DNA of 63,408 bases from an uncultured Saprospiraceae bacterium (lineage in GTDB: Bacteria; Bacteroidota; Bacteroidia; Chitinophagales; Saprospiraceae): the NCBI GenBank assembly GCA_937974625.1, contig CALJVJ010000197.1, positions 1-63,408 on the forward strand. Direction: 5' to 3'. Shown here one piece after another: positions 33,703 through 42,486 of this stretch (position 1 is the stretch's first letter; the number at the start of each line of letters is the position of its first letter). The translations under genes and the position numbers were made by a program. Below the pieces are notes generated by a model. It saw nothing but the letters and a program-made list of their open reading frames with translations, had not been told where the DNA came from and did not search any database.

Positions 33703-35130
33703 ATGAAATATATCCCTTTACTAATCATTCTTCTTTGCTGTGGCTCTTTTACCAGTTATGGCCAAGAACAATTAGGGCTCCGAACAGAAAATTATGCTGG
33801 GGTTAATAGCATTTTTTTAAATCCTGCTAATAACCTTACTTCTCCATTTCAATGGGATGTTAATCTTGTATCTGTTGGACAGTTTATTGATAATAGTTTT
33901 GGAGGCTTTCGAAATACAAGTATCGGTGATTTGGTAAACGCAAGAGAAGATGTCTTTTTAGCTACGGATTTTCCTAGTGACCAACAGTTTCCTGCGGGAG
34001 CGGTAGTTTTTGACTTTAGCAATGCTGGTAAAAATAAATTCGCCGCCGTTTCTACCATCGTTACAGGGCCTGCTTTTATGCTCAATTTTGAAAAACATAG
34101 TTTCGGCTTATTCACTAATTTTCGGGCAGTCGTTGGTGGTCACAAAATTCCAGCTGTGCTGGGGTACTATGATTACAGAAATGTCGCTCCTGGTCAAGAT
34201 TATAGTCTTTTTCCATCTAGTATTGCGGGAATGGCATGGAGTGAATTAGGGCTTAACTATTTATTTAAAGCAGAAATTGCTAATGGGGATATAGGTATTG
34301 GGTTCAACCTAAAATACTTACAAGGTTATGAATCGTTTTTTCTGAAGAATAACACTGATTTAAGGGTTACCAAAATGAACTTCGATTCGCTGACCTTTGA
34401 AAACGGCGCAGACATTGCTTTTGGATTTACTAGCTCTAGTGTAGATGAAGAAGCAGTCAATCTACAGAAGAATGGAGCTGGAATTGGTTTCGATATAGGT
34501 CTGACTTATGCTTCTCCTGACTATATTGATGGTTATGGGATAAAACTTGGCTTGTCTATTTTAGATATTGGTAAAATCAAATTTGATAAAAACACGGAAA
34601 ATCATCGCATTAATATCAATCAACCTTTTATTTTTGACCCTAGAAATTTAGAAGATGTTACTGATTTCAGAGATGGTTTGACGCAATTGAATGAAGAATT
34701 ATTTTCAGATACTACGACTACTTTTGTGGGAGCAACTTATGACGTCTCTTTGCCTACCGCTTTAAGTTTGCAAGCTGATGTGGCCATTCAAGAAAACTTA
34801 TATATAAATGCGACTTTAATGCAACGTATTCCAATAGGTAGGAATGCCGTAGAAAGAGGAAATTTATTTGCCTTAACTCCAAGATATGAAAGTCGGTGGA
34901 TTTCTGCCTTCTTACCTATTTCTATCTATAATTGGGAAAACCTTCAGATTGGAACAGCTGTCAGATTAGCTTTTTTGACCCTTGGTACAGAAAATATTGG
35001 AAGTTTTTTTGGTCAAAAAAGTTTGACCGGCACCGACTTTTATGCAGCTATTAAAATTAATCCTTTTAAATTAGGTTGGAAAAATGGTGGTGGCAAGAAA
35101 GGAAAGGCGATGAAATGCTATGAATTTTAA
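33703..35130 (+). CDS. DUF5723-type outer-membrane beta-barrel protein
   Basis: A 475-residue protein with a signal peptide (1-20, ending TSYGQ) and repeated alternating amphipathic strands, as in outer-membrane barrels. The opening of the mature chain, LGLRTENYAGVNSIFLNPANNL, is typical of DUF5723, a Bacteroidota family. The end, AAIKINPFKLGWKNGGGKKGKAMKCYEF, is rich in Gly and Lys and lacks a T9SS signature. Function unknown; many relatives have been proposed to be exported structural proteins. Its stop is only 9 bp from the stop of convergent aroQ. Confidence 0.72.
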   Translation: MKYIPLLIILLCCGSFTSYGQEQLGLRTENYAGVNSIFLNPANNLTSPFQWDVNLVSVGQFIDNSFGGFRNTSIGDLVNAREDVFLATDFPSDQQFPAGAVVFDFSNAGKNKFAAVSTIVTGPAFMLNFEKHSFGLFTNFRAVVGGHKIPAVLGYYDYRNVAPGQDYSLFPSSIAGMAWSELGLNYLFKAEIANGDIGIGFNLKYLQGYESFFLKNNTDLRVTKMNFDSLTFENGADIAFGFTSSSVDEEAVNLQKNGAGIGFDIGLTYASPDYIDGYGIKLGLSILDIGKIKFDKNTENHRININQPFIFDPRNLEDVTDFRDGLTQLNEELFSDTTTTFVGATYDVSLPTALSLQADVAIQENLYINATLMQRIPIGRNAVERGNLFALTPRYESRWISAFLPISIYNWENLQIGTAVRLAFLTLGTENIGSFFGQKSLTGTDFYAAIKINPFKLGWKNGGGKKGKAMKCYEF

Positions 35131-35139
35131 AGACTTTTT

Positions 35140-35565
35140 CTAAGCCTTTTTACTAATAAAAAAACCAATACCCAAGTCATACCCCATCAATCCCAATCCA
35201 ACTATGCTACCTACACATTTGGCAGCCAAATAAGAACGGTGTCGATAAGCTTCTCTAGCATGAATATTAGAAATATGTACTTCGATAACTGGCGTAGTTA
35301 TACCTCCAATGGCATCACCTATGGCTATTGATGTATGCGTATATGCTCCTGCATTTATCACTATCCCATCATAGGAAAAACCAACCTCGTGGATTTTATC
35401 AATCAAAGCTCCTTCCGAATTGCTTTGGAAATAAGATAATTTGATTTGCTTATACTTCTTTTTTAAAAGCGTAAAGTAATCTTCAAAAGTCTGGTGCCCA
35501 TATATCTCAGGTTCTCGCTTCCCTAAAAGGTTCAAATTTGGACCATTGATAATTAAAATTTCCAT
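35140..35565 (-). CDS. aroQ: 3-dehydroquinate dehydratase, type II
   Basis: A 141-residue enzyme for the third step of the shikimate pathway (3-dehydroquinate to 3-dehydroshikimate). The N-terminal motif INGPNLNLLGKREPEIYG contains Arg17 and the catalytic Tyr22. NAGAYTHTS (71-79) and HISNIHAREAYRHRS (97-111) with His102 complete the active site. The length is that of the dodecameric type II enzyme. No other aro genes are close. It is convergent with the DUF5723 gene and may be read with recQ's neighbour region, though a terminator separates it from recQ. Confidence 0.95.
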   Translation of the reverse strand: MEILIINGPNLNLLGKREPEIYGHQTFEDYFTLLKKKYKQIKLSYFQSNSEGALIDKIHEVGFSYDGIVINAGAYTHTSIAIGDAIGGITTPVIEVHISNIHAREAYRHRSYLAAKCVGSIVGLGLMGYDLGIGFFISKKA

Positions 35566-35584
35566 CTATTGATTTGAATAGGAG

Positions 35585-35618
35585 AAAAGCCTTTCAGACG
35601 TATGACTGAAAGGCTTTT
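35585..35618. terminator. Terminator after recQ
   Basis: A perfect 13 bp stem AAAAGCCTTTCAG (35585-35597) with CTGAAAGGCTTTT (35606-35618), just past recQ on the minus strand. Confidence 0.8.
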
Positions 35619-35649
35619 TAGAAATAATTTTAAGAATATCTATTTTTTA

Positions 35650-37848
35650 TTAATTTGCCATCTCTGACAAAAATTTAATTCGCATTAACTGTATTTCTTC
35701 TATGGTTATATCATCTTCTTTCAACTCTCTAAAAGCTTCTTCTGGTGAATCTGATTCTGCTTCCATAAAATACTCATATATATCTTCCCTTGAATATTCA
35801 TCAACCGCCTCTTCTAAATAATAATCTAAATTTAACTTTGTTCCAGAAGTAACAATTGCATCTAGCTCATGCATCATTTCTTCCATGGATAGGTTATTAG
35901 AAGAAGCTATATCATCAAGCGGTATTTTTCGGTCTATTCCTTGAATGATTGCTACTTTTACTTTAGATTTTTTAGCGACCGATTTAACGACAAAATCGGT
36001 AGGGCGCTCAATTTCATTTACCTCTACATATTCTTTAATCATAGTGATAAATGGCTTCGCATAGCGCATTGCTTTTCCATGACTGACACCAGAGATGTTT
36101 TTCATATCATCCATAGATATCGGATACTGCGTTGCCATATCTTCAAGCGATGGGTCTTGAAAAATAACAAAAGGAGGAACATTTCGTTTCTTTGCTTCCT
36201 GCTTTCGCAAATCTCTCAACATCTTTATCAACACCTCATCTAAAACTGCTGATTTCCCTGCTGGCTCCGAATAATCAAATTCTGCAGATTCGTAATTATG
36301 GTTAATCGGAACTAATACCGAACTTGGTTTTTTGATGAACGCATGTCCTGCTTCCGTCATTTTCAAAATGCCATAATTCTCGATTTCTTTAAGTATTAAA
36401 TTATTTAAAATGGCATGACGCAAAATAGTATTCCAGAAAGTCTCATCCTTCTCTTTTCCAATTCCAAATAATTCTTTCTTATTAAACTTAAAGTCTTGCA
36501 TCTCTTTAGTGTCTTTCCCTTTGATGAAATCCACTAAAGTTTTGATTTTATAGTTTTCTTGTAATGCTATAACTGCCTTTAAGGCTTGTTGCATTTCTGC
36601 TTGTACTTCTAATTTTTGTTTAGGATGACGACAGTTGTCGCACATGCTATCACACCTTGCATCATCATACTCTTCACCAAAATAGTGCAATAAAAAACGA
36701 CGTCGGCAAGAGGTCGTTTCTGCATAAGCCATGATTTCTTGCATCAATTGCGCACTTAATTCTCTTTCTGCCACTGGCTTATCTCTGAGGAATTTTTCGA
36801 GTCTCAGTATATCTTTATAAGCGTAAAATGCCAAACAATCTCCTTGTAAACCATCTCGTCCTGCCCGTCCTGTTTCTTGATAATAATTCTCTATACTTTT
36901 AGGAATATCATAATGAATTACAAATCGAACATCGGGTTTATCTATCCCCATCCCAAATGCAATTGTTGCTACAATCACATCAATTTCTTCCATTAAGAAA
37001 TCATCTTGAGTTTTACTACGGGTTTTAGCATCTAAACCAGCATGATAAGGTGCTGCTTTTATATCATTTACATTTAAAACCTTTGCAATCTCTTCTGTAG
37101 ATTTTCTGGACTGAACATAAATGATTCCTGATTTATCGGGCTGCCCTTTTACATATTGTACGATACTCCTGAACGTTGCTTCTTTTTTGCCTTTTGGCCG
37201 CACTTCATAATACAAGTTATCCCGGTTGAAGGAGGAAATAAAAATATTCTCATCCTTCATGTTTAAGTTCTTAACAATATCAGATTGCACCTTTGGCGTA
37301 GCGGTTGCTGTTAGGGCAATTACTGGAATATCTCGATTAATATCATTAATCATTTGTCGGATTCGACGATATTCTGGTCTAAAATCATGCCCCCATTCTG
37401 AAATACAGTGCGCCTCATCTACTGCTACAAAAGAAAGATTTACTTCTTTGAAAAAAGCAATATTCTCTTCCTTTGTCAATGTCTCAGGAGCTACATAAAG
37501 TAGTTTAGTTTTACCACTTTCTATATCTGCCTTAACCTGTTTTATTTGTACTCTGGAAAGAGAAGAATTTAGAAAGTGTGCTACTTCATCATTTTGATTG
37601 TAGCCTCTTATGGAATCTACTTGATTTTTCATCAAGGCAATTAAAGGAGATATAATAATTGCTGTTCCAGGCATCATCAACGCAGGCAATTGATAACAAA
37701 GCGATTTTCCTCCTCCAGTTGGCATAATCACAAAAGTGTCTCTGCCATCTAATACGCTCTGAACAATTTCTTCTTGTGTCCCTTTAAATTTATCAAACCC
37801 AAATTGAGTTTGAAGTGCTTCGTGAAGGTCAATTTTCGTTTCTACCAT
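35650..37848 (-). CDS. recQ: ATP-dependent DNA helicase RecQ
   Basis: A 732-residue 3'-5' helicase for recombination and replication-fork repair. Walker A is MPTGGGKSLC (about 42-51) and the DEAH box is in FVAVDEAHCISEWGHD. Motif VI is YYQETGRAGRDG. The zinc-binding RecQ-Ct cysteines are present (CRRRFLLHYFGEE ... CDSMCDNCRHP), followed by a winged helix and an HRDC domain (RDLRKQEAKKRNVPPFVIFQD). About 110 residues follow the HRDC domain, ending in an acidic helical region (EAESDSPEEAFRELKEDD), longer than E. coli RecQ (609 residues). The extra tail is common in Bacteroidota RecQ proteins. Confidence 0.95.
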   Translation of the reverse strand: MVETKIDLHEALQTQFGFDKFKGTQEEIVQSVLDGRDTFVIMPTGGGKSLCYQLPALMMPGTAIIISPLIALMKNQVDSIRGYNQNDEVAHFLNSSLSRVQIKQVKADIESGKTKLLYVAPETLTKEENIAFFKEVNLSFVAVDEAHCISEWGHDFRPEYRRIRQMINDINRDIPVIALTATATPKVQSDIVKNLNMKDENIFISSFNRDNLYYEVRPKGKKEATFRSIVQYVKGQPDKSGIIYVQSRKSTEEIAKVLNVNDIKAAPYHAGLDAKTRSKTQDDFLMEEIDVIVATIAFGMGIDKPDVRFVIHYDIPKSIENYYQETGRAGRDGLQGDCLAFYAYKDILRLEKFLRDKPVAERELSAQLMQEIMAYAETTSCRRRFLLHYFGEEYDDARCDSMCDNCRHPKQKLEVQAEMQQALKAVIALQENYKIKTLVDFIKGKDTKEMQDFKFNKKELFGIGKEKDETFWNTILRHAILNNLILKEIENYGILKMTEAGHAFIKKPSSVLVPINHNYESAEFDYSEPAGKSAVLDEVLIKMLRDLRKQEAKKRNVPPFVIFQDPSLEDMATQYPISMDDMKNISGVSHGKAMRYAKPFITMIKEYVEVNEIERPTDFVVKSVAKKSKVKVAIIQGIDRKIPLDDIASSNNLSMEEMMHELDAIVTSGTKLNLDYYLEEAVDEYSREDIYEYFMEAESDSPEEAFRELKEDDITIEEIQLMRIKFLSEMAN

Positions 37849-38409
37849 TCTTGGATTTCTTGCTCTATTAAATTAAAATATGCTTTTCAAGCCGTGGGAT
37901 ATAGCGCTTTGAAAGCTTTTTAATACAGACCATTTCTTAAAGATTCGCCTCTATTTTACGAAAGTTAATGAAATATGTGTAAGTTTTCTGCTTTTCCCTT
38001 CTTAATTCAAAGAGTTTAGTCTTAGGGTGAATCATATTGCTTGTTAAAAAGCTATTTGATTCGGTTTATTTGTATAAGGTTTTCTAATTTTTACATTTTG
38101 AAAACCCGTTTGAATTAGTTAGTATTATTTGTTTTGTAGGGGGATGGGTTTTTCTATTTAGAATATCTTTAATCCTTATTTTCTTGCGGCAGACAAAAAT
38201 AAAGAAAAAAAATGGACTTTTTCCTAATTGAAGCCTAATAAAATTACCTTTTATCAGTTACTTTCTATCTTTTATGTTAAAAAAAAATAGTTCGATAGAA
38301 AATCTAGTAAAAAAGGGGAGGTATACCCAAATATTAGGGGACTATTTTTGATTAGTTGTTTCTAATTTTCAATCAAACTAAAAAAAACTATCTTTGTACC
38401 ATGTAAGTG
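37849..38409. other. Long divergent region between recQ and the sigma factor gene
   Basis: About 560 bp, very AT-rich, no convincing gene. Near its right end is the -7 element of the sigma factor gene. The palindromic hexamers GTATAC at 38319-38330 are not part of a longer repeat. Confidence 0.4.
38389..38396 (+). promoter_or_regulatory. -7 promoter element before the sigma factor gene
   Basis: TATCTTTG is a perfect TAnnTTTG match. No TTG lies at the normal distance, so the promoter may depend on an activator or another sigma factor. Transcription would start only a few bases before the ATG at 38410, which would make a very short leader. Confidence 0.45.
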
Positions 38410-39075
38410 ATGATAAAAAATAACAAACTTAATTTTTATCATTATCGAGTACTATTACCTCGGAAAATTCCTTTAATGCTTTGGGTTAGAAAACATACGA
38501 GAAAAAACACTTACCAGCATCACTCTGATGAATCACTTATCCAGTTGTACAAAGAAACAGGTAAAGAAGTTTATGTCGCAGAACTTTTTCAACGATACGT
38601 TGATAAGGTCTATGTCATTGCTAGAAAGTATTTGAAAGACAGAGAAGCAAGTAAAGATTTGGTCATGACTGTCTTTGAAAAAGTACTGAAAAATTTACAT
38701 AAAACGGATGTACAAACTTTTGGTAACTGGGTGCATACGATTACTAGAAATGAATGCAACCATTACCACCGAAGCTTAACTAATCAAGCTCATAAATTGA
38801 GTGAATGGAGCGATTTAGAAAGAAATTCGCAAAATAGTGTGGAAAATGATCAATTGCTGCGTCTTATACAGGAAGAAGACAATGCAGCTGCTAAAGAAGC
38901 TTTGCAAAAGGCTTTAAATACTCTAAAAGATCATCATAGAACTTGTATTCAATTATTCTATTTTGATAAAAAGAGTTACAGAGAAATTGCAGAGATTACA
39001 GGATTTACATCGAATGAAGTTAAAAGCTACATTCAGCATGCAAAAAATAACTTAAGAAAAAAATTGACTAAATAA
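38410..39075 (+). CDS. ECF-type RNA polymerase sigma factor
   Basis: A sigma-70 family protein of 221 residues from ATG 38410 (a GTG lies just before). Region 2 is DESLIQLYKETGKEVYVAELFQRYVDKVYVIARKYLKD with the -10 binding helix DLVMTVFEKVLKNL; region 4 is ALNTLKDHHRTCIQLFYFDKKSYREIAEITGFTSNEVKSYIQHAKNNLRKKL. There is no region 1 or 3, so it is of the extracytoplasmic-function type. The ATG at 38476 is an alternative start that would remove a basic extension of 22 residues. The next gene encodes a zinc anti-sigma/TPR membrane protein 133 bp downstream, and then an exported caspase, so it probably controls that module. Confidence 0.88.
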   Translation: MIKNNKLNFYHYRVLLPRKIPLMLWVRKHTRKNTYQHHSDESLIQLYKETGKEVYVAELFQRYVDKVYVIARKYLKDREASKDLVMTVFEKVLKNLHKTDVQTFGNWVHTITRNECNHYHRSLTNQAHKLSEWSDLERNSQNSVENDQLLRLIQEEDNAAAKEALQKALNTLKDHHRTCIQLFYFDKKSYREIAEITGFTSNEVKSYIQHAKNNLRKKLTK

Positions 39076-39208
39076 TTAGAATATTTAGTCACCTAATAAT
39101 TCAATAAAGACTAATTGTTAAAAGAAACCCCAAGGACCTATAAATTATCATACGGTTGAACACACATCATTAAATGGTTCTAAATTTTTACACGTATAAT
39201 TTTACTTG

Positions 39209-39970
39209 ATGGAACGGAATGATTCTAAATGCCAATGTTTGTCTTTGCCAGAGATTAAGGCATACCTAAATAATGCTGTTAACGAACAGGAAAAAAAGCT
39301 ATTTTCTAGCCACTTTTCTACTTGTCAGTTGTGTAATGAAGTAAAAGAAAGTTTCTCGACAGTTAATCAATTAGGTATTGAAGAAGATATCACTGATTTA
39401 AAAAAAGACCTTTTTGAAACGGTTCATCAGCGGAGTATTAAGAGCAGACGACTATTTCTCTCTAAAATTGCCGCAGGTATTTTATTGCCTATTGCTGGTA
39501 TAACAGCTCTATTTTATTGGAATAATAATGCTAACGAACGATTATATCAGGCAAATTTTCAGTCTTATGTTATTCCTGAAATGGCAACAAGAGGACAAGA
39601 AACCAACTCTTATGAAGATATATCTTTACCAGAAGATTTAAAAATAGCTATAGATTTTTATGCTGCAAAAAAATATAAAGAAAGCCTACCTCACTTTGAA
39701 GCCTACTGCAAAAAACAACCACAAAATACTTATGCGACTTTTCTAAATGGACTGGCCAACTTAGAAGAAAATAATATCGATGAGGCTATTCCATATTTAG
39801 AAAAAGTAAGAGTAGATGACGCGAGTCTTTACGAAGATGCTACTTGGTATCTAGCACTTGCTTACACTAAAAAGAAAAACAAAGAGGTCGCCGCTCAACT
39901 CCTTTCTGAACTAATTGATAGTAGCAAATTTTACGGCCCTAAAGCAAAAGTATTGAAAAGTCAATTATAA
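39209..39970 (+). CDS. Membrane-anchored zinc anti-sigma-like protein with C-terminal TPRs
   Basis: A 253-residue protein from ATG 39209 (a TTG directly before is less likely). The cytoplasmic N-terminus carries His35-x3-Cys39-x2-Cys42 (HFSTCQLC), the ZAS motif of anti-sigma factors, plus Cys8 and Cys10. A single transmembrane helix spans about 86-104 (IAAGILLPIAGITALFYW). The outer part has two or three TPR-like repeats (DLKIAIDFYAAKKYKESLPHFEAY; TFLNGLANLEENNIDEAIPYLEKV; WYLALAYTKKKNKEVAAQLLSEL). I infer that the TPR part senses an envelope signal or partner and the N-terminus holds the upstream sigma factor. Intact and well matched to the sigma gene by position. Confidence 0.78.
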   Translation: MERNDSKCQCLSLPEIKAYLNNAVNEQEKKLFSSHFSTCQLCNEVKESFSTVNQLGIEEDITDLKKDLFETVHQRSIKSRRLFLSKIAAGILLPIAGITALFYWNNNANERLYQANFQSYVIPEMATRGQETNSYEDISLPEDLKIAIDFYAAKKYKESLPHFEAYCKKQPQNTYATFLNGLANLEENNIDEAIPYLEKVRVDDASLYEDATWYLALAYTKKKNKEVAAQLLSELIDSSKFYGPKAKVLKSQL

Positions 39971-40177
39971 TTCTCTTTTTAATAATAAGAACTTACCTTT
40001 GAGCTTTCTTTGAACATTTCTACAAAATACCTCATTTCTGAAATTTTATCTAAAAAAAACACGCGAAAAATAGACTATTCAGTAAAAAAATCGTTGTAGT
40101 AATAGCATATTAGTAGCTTATGTATTAATTGTATTTTTAATTCGTAATCTAATCAACGATTAATCCCAACACTTTCT

Positions 40178-41587
40178 ATGAATCACAGACACTTTATCAG
40201 TTTCGCGCTCTCACTAATTTCTCCTCTTTTTTTATTTGCCCAATGTATCTCTGGTAACTGTATTGATGGTACTGGTACGTATAAGTATCCAAGTGGAGCT
40301 ACCTATATCGGTAAATTTCAAAAAGGAAAAATGAATGGTTGGGGTATGTGTACTTATTCTAATGGTGGTATTTATAAAGGAGAATGGCTCAATGGTTATC
40401 CTCATGGTAAAGGGAAGAAAGTGTTGGCTAATAAAAAAGAGTGGGCCGGTGTCTGGATAAAAGGTCGTGCATTGGATGCCCAAGGTAATACAGTTGATAT
40501 TGAAGCGCTCTTGAACGGTGTAACAAAATCTACTAAAGAAACATTAGCCGCTAAATCGGCTAACGGGGAAGGTTGTATTTCTGGAGATTGTGTAGATGGT
40601 CAGGGAATTTACGTCTACAAAAATCATAGCGCTAGATATGAAGGCACTTTCCAAGGAGAACAAGCGCATGGAAAAGGCACTATTTATTACGCCAATGGGG
40701 ATGTGTATGTTGGTGATTGGGTCAATGGATGTTTCGAAGGACAAGGAGTGCTAACATTGAATGACGGCAAACGAATCTCTGGGTATTGGAAAGCTAGTAC
40801 ACACGTTGGTGATACTAATCCGTTTCAAGAAACTCCAGTCATTAGACAAGATGCTCGCCTTCACGATGAAATGAAAGTTTGGGCAGTCGTCATTGGTGTC
40901 GCTTCTTATAATCATATGCCTACCTTAAGGTTCACAGATGATGATGCCTACCGAATGTATGCTTTTTTAAAAAGCCCTGAAGGTGGTGCTTTATCGGATG
41001 ATAATATTCGAATTTTAATTGATGAAGATGCCACAAAAAAACAAATTTTAAGCACCTTAGAAAATGTTTTCACTAAGGCTGGACCGAATGATTTGGTCAT
41101 GCTTTATTTCTCTGGGCATGGTTTACCTGGTTCTTTTTTACCTAGTGACTTTGATGGCTTTGACAATAGAATTTACCACGATGAAATAAGAGACATTTTA
41201 GATAGAAGCCCTGCAAAGTATAAAATTTGTATTGCCGACGCTTGTCATTCTGGAGGCCTTTTAGCAATGAAGGGAGCTGATGCTAATAACGCACTATTAA
41301 AATATTATGAGGCGTTGGCACAGTCTAGTCCTGGTTCTGCACTTATTCTATCTTCTAAATCTTCCGAAACTTCGTTAGAATCTTCCGGTTTACGTCAAGG
41401 AGTCTTTAGCCATTTTTTAATAAAAGGCTTAAAAGGAGAAGCGGACAAGAATCAAGATAATATTGTTTCGGTACAAGAACTCTTTGACTTTACTTACCAT
41501 AATGTACGGAGCTATACCGGCAGCAGACAATCTCCTGTGATTAAAGGAAATTTTGACAAACAAATGCCTGTATCTGTTATTCGATAG
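40178..41587 (+). CDS. Exported MORN-repeat and caspase-family (C14) protein
   Basis: A 469-residue protein with a signal peptide (1-22, ending FLFAQ) and two MORN-repeat blocks (about 38-100 and 144-205), each opened by the same motif, CISGNCIDG at 23-31 and CISGDCVDG at 133-141. A caspase p20-like domain follows (about 232-460). The catalytic dyad is His314 (YFSGHG) and Cys356 (DACHSGG). Near the end, DKNQDNIVSVQE (423-434) fits an EF-hand calcium loop, with Asp, Asn, Asp and Glu at the ligand positions. Bacterial caspase-like proteases (metacaspase/orthocaspase) cut after Arg or Lys. Export is unusual for a death protease, so targets may be envelope or external proteins. No lipobox, no T9SS tail. 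Confidence 0.88.
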   Translation: MNHRHFISFALSLISPLFLFAQCISGNCIDGTGTYKYPSGATYIGKFQKGKMNGWGMCTYSNGGIYKGEWLNGYPHGKGKKVLANKKEWAGVWIKGRALDAQGNTVDIEALLNGVTKSTKETLAAKSANGEGCISGDCVDGQGIYVYKNHSARYEGTFQGEQAHGKGTIYYANGDVYVGDWVNGCFEGQGVLTLNDGKRISGYWKASTHVGDTNPFQETPVIRQDARLHDEMKVWAVVIGVASYNHMPTLRFTDDDAYRMYAFLKSPEGGALSDDNIRILIDEDATKKQILSTLENVFTKAGPNDLVMLYFSGHGLPGSFLPSDFDGFDNRIYHDEIRDILDRSPAKYKICIADACHSGGLLAMKGADANNALLKYYEALAQSSPGSALILSSKSSETSLESSGLRQGVFSHFLIKGLKGEADKNQDNIVSVQELFDFTYHNVRSYTGSRQSPVIKGNFDKQMPVSVIR

Positions 41588-41611
41588 CATACGACGAAAA
41601 CTAATTAATAT

Positions 41612-42421
41612 ATGCTCTACGACGATATACAAGAGGCGGTAAAATACATTCAAGATATTGTTCAATTCCAACCTCAATATGGAATTATTTTAGGAACAGG
41701 TTTAAGTAACTTATCAGATGATATAGAACGGGTTGCTGTTATTGACTATAAAGATATTCCTCACTTTCCCATTTCCACTGTTCAGACACACAAAGGAAAA
41801 TTAATCCTTGGCTATTTATATGGTCATAAAGTGGTGGCAATGGCTGGTCGCTTCCACTATTATGAAGGTTATTCCATGAAACAAGTAACCTTTCCTATTA
41901 GAGTATTAAAGTTTTTAGGTATCCATCGCTTATTCATTTCTAATATTTCTGGAAGCACTAGTCCACATATTTTTGTTGGCGATTTAGTCTTTATTAAAGA
42001 CCACATTAATCTACAACCAGAAAATCCACTTAGAGGAATCAATGATGAACGATTAGGTCCTCGATTTCCTGAAATGTTGGATACTTATGATAGAACATTA
42101 AATCAACAAGCCATCAATATTGCGACAAAAAAAGGGATTAGAGCCCATGAAGGTGTTTATGTCGCCCTAGCTGGTCCTAATTTGGAAACACCCGCAGAAT
42201 ATAATTTTTTACATCGAATTGGAGGGGATGTGGTAGGGATGTCTACTGTTCCTGAAGTAATTGTAGCCAAACATAGTAATTTACCAATCATGGTTATTTC
42301 TATTGTTTCTAACAAATGTTATCCTACAGAAAATATTCAACCATCCACGGTAGCAGAAATGATTGAAGTAGCTGAAGAAAGTGGCAAAAAAATGGGCAAG
42401 ATTCTTAAAGAATTGCTGTAG
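41612..42421 (+). CDS. punA: Purine-nucleoside phosphorylase, type I
   Basis: A 269-residue enzyme that cleaves inosine and guanosine with phosphate for purine salvage. The opening GIILGTGLSNLSDDI binds phosphate, followed by GRFHYYEGYSMKQVTFPIRVLK, and GPNLETPAEYNFL and VGMSTVPEVIVAKH are the base- and ribose-binding segments of the trimeric (PNP-I) class. The usual TNAAGG is replaced by SNISGS here. The start is 24 bp after the caspase gene, so it may be cotranscribed with that module, perhaps by chance. The stop codon is part of the left arm of the palindrome at 42416-42483. Confidence 0.92.
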   Translation: MLYDDIQEAVKYIQDIVQFQPQYGIILGTGLSNLSDDIERVAVIDYKDIPHFPISTVQTHKGKLILGYLYGHKVVAMAGRFHYYEGYSMKQVTFPIRVLKFLGIHRLFISNISGSTSPHIFVGDLVFIKDHINLQPENPLRGINDERLGPRFPEMLDTYDRTLNQQAINIATKKGIRAHEGVYVALAGPNLETPAEYNFLHRIGGDVVGMSTVPEVIVAKHSNLPIMVISIVSNKCYPTENIQPSTVAEMIEVAEESGKKMGKILKELL

Positions 42422-42483
42422 TGCCAAATGCTACTTGGTATAATTATCAAACAATATTCACCAAGCAGCGCTTGGCGCTAAAG
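42416..42483. repeat. Palindrome between punA and thiL, related to 11300-11362
   Basis: The left arm (42416-42439) includes the last codons and stop of punA; the right arm (42460-42483, ACCAAGCAGCGCTTGGCGC ...) ends 3 bp before the stop of convergent thiL. The arms match at 19 of 24 positions. The right arm is almost the same as that of the 11300-11362 element. Confidence 0.65.
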
Positions 42484-42486
42484 CAA

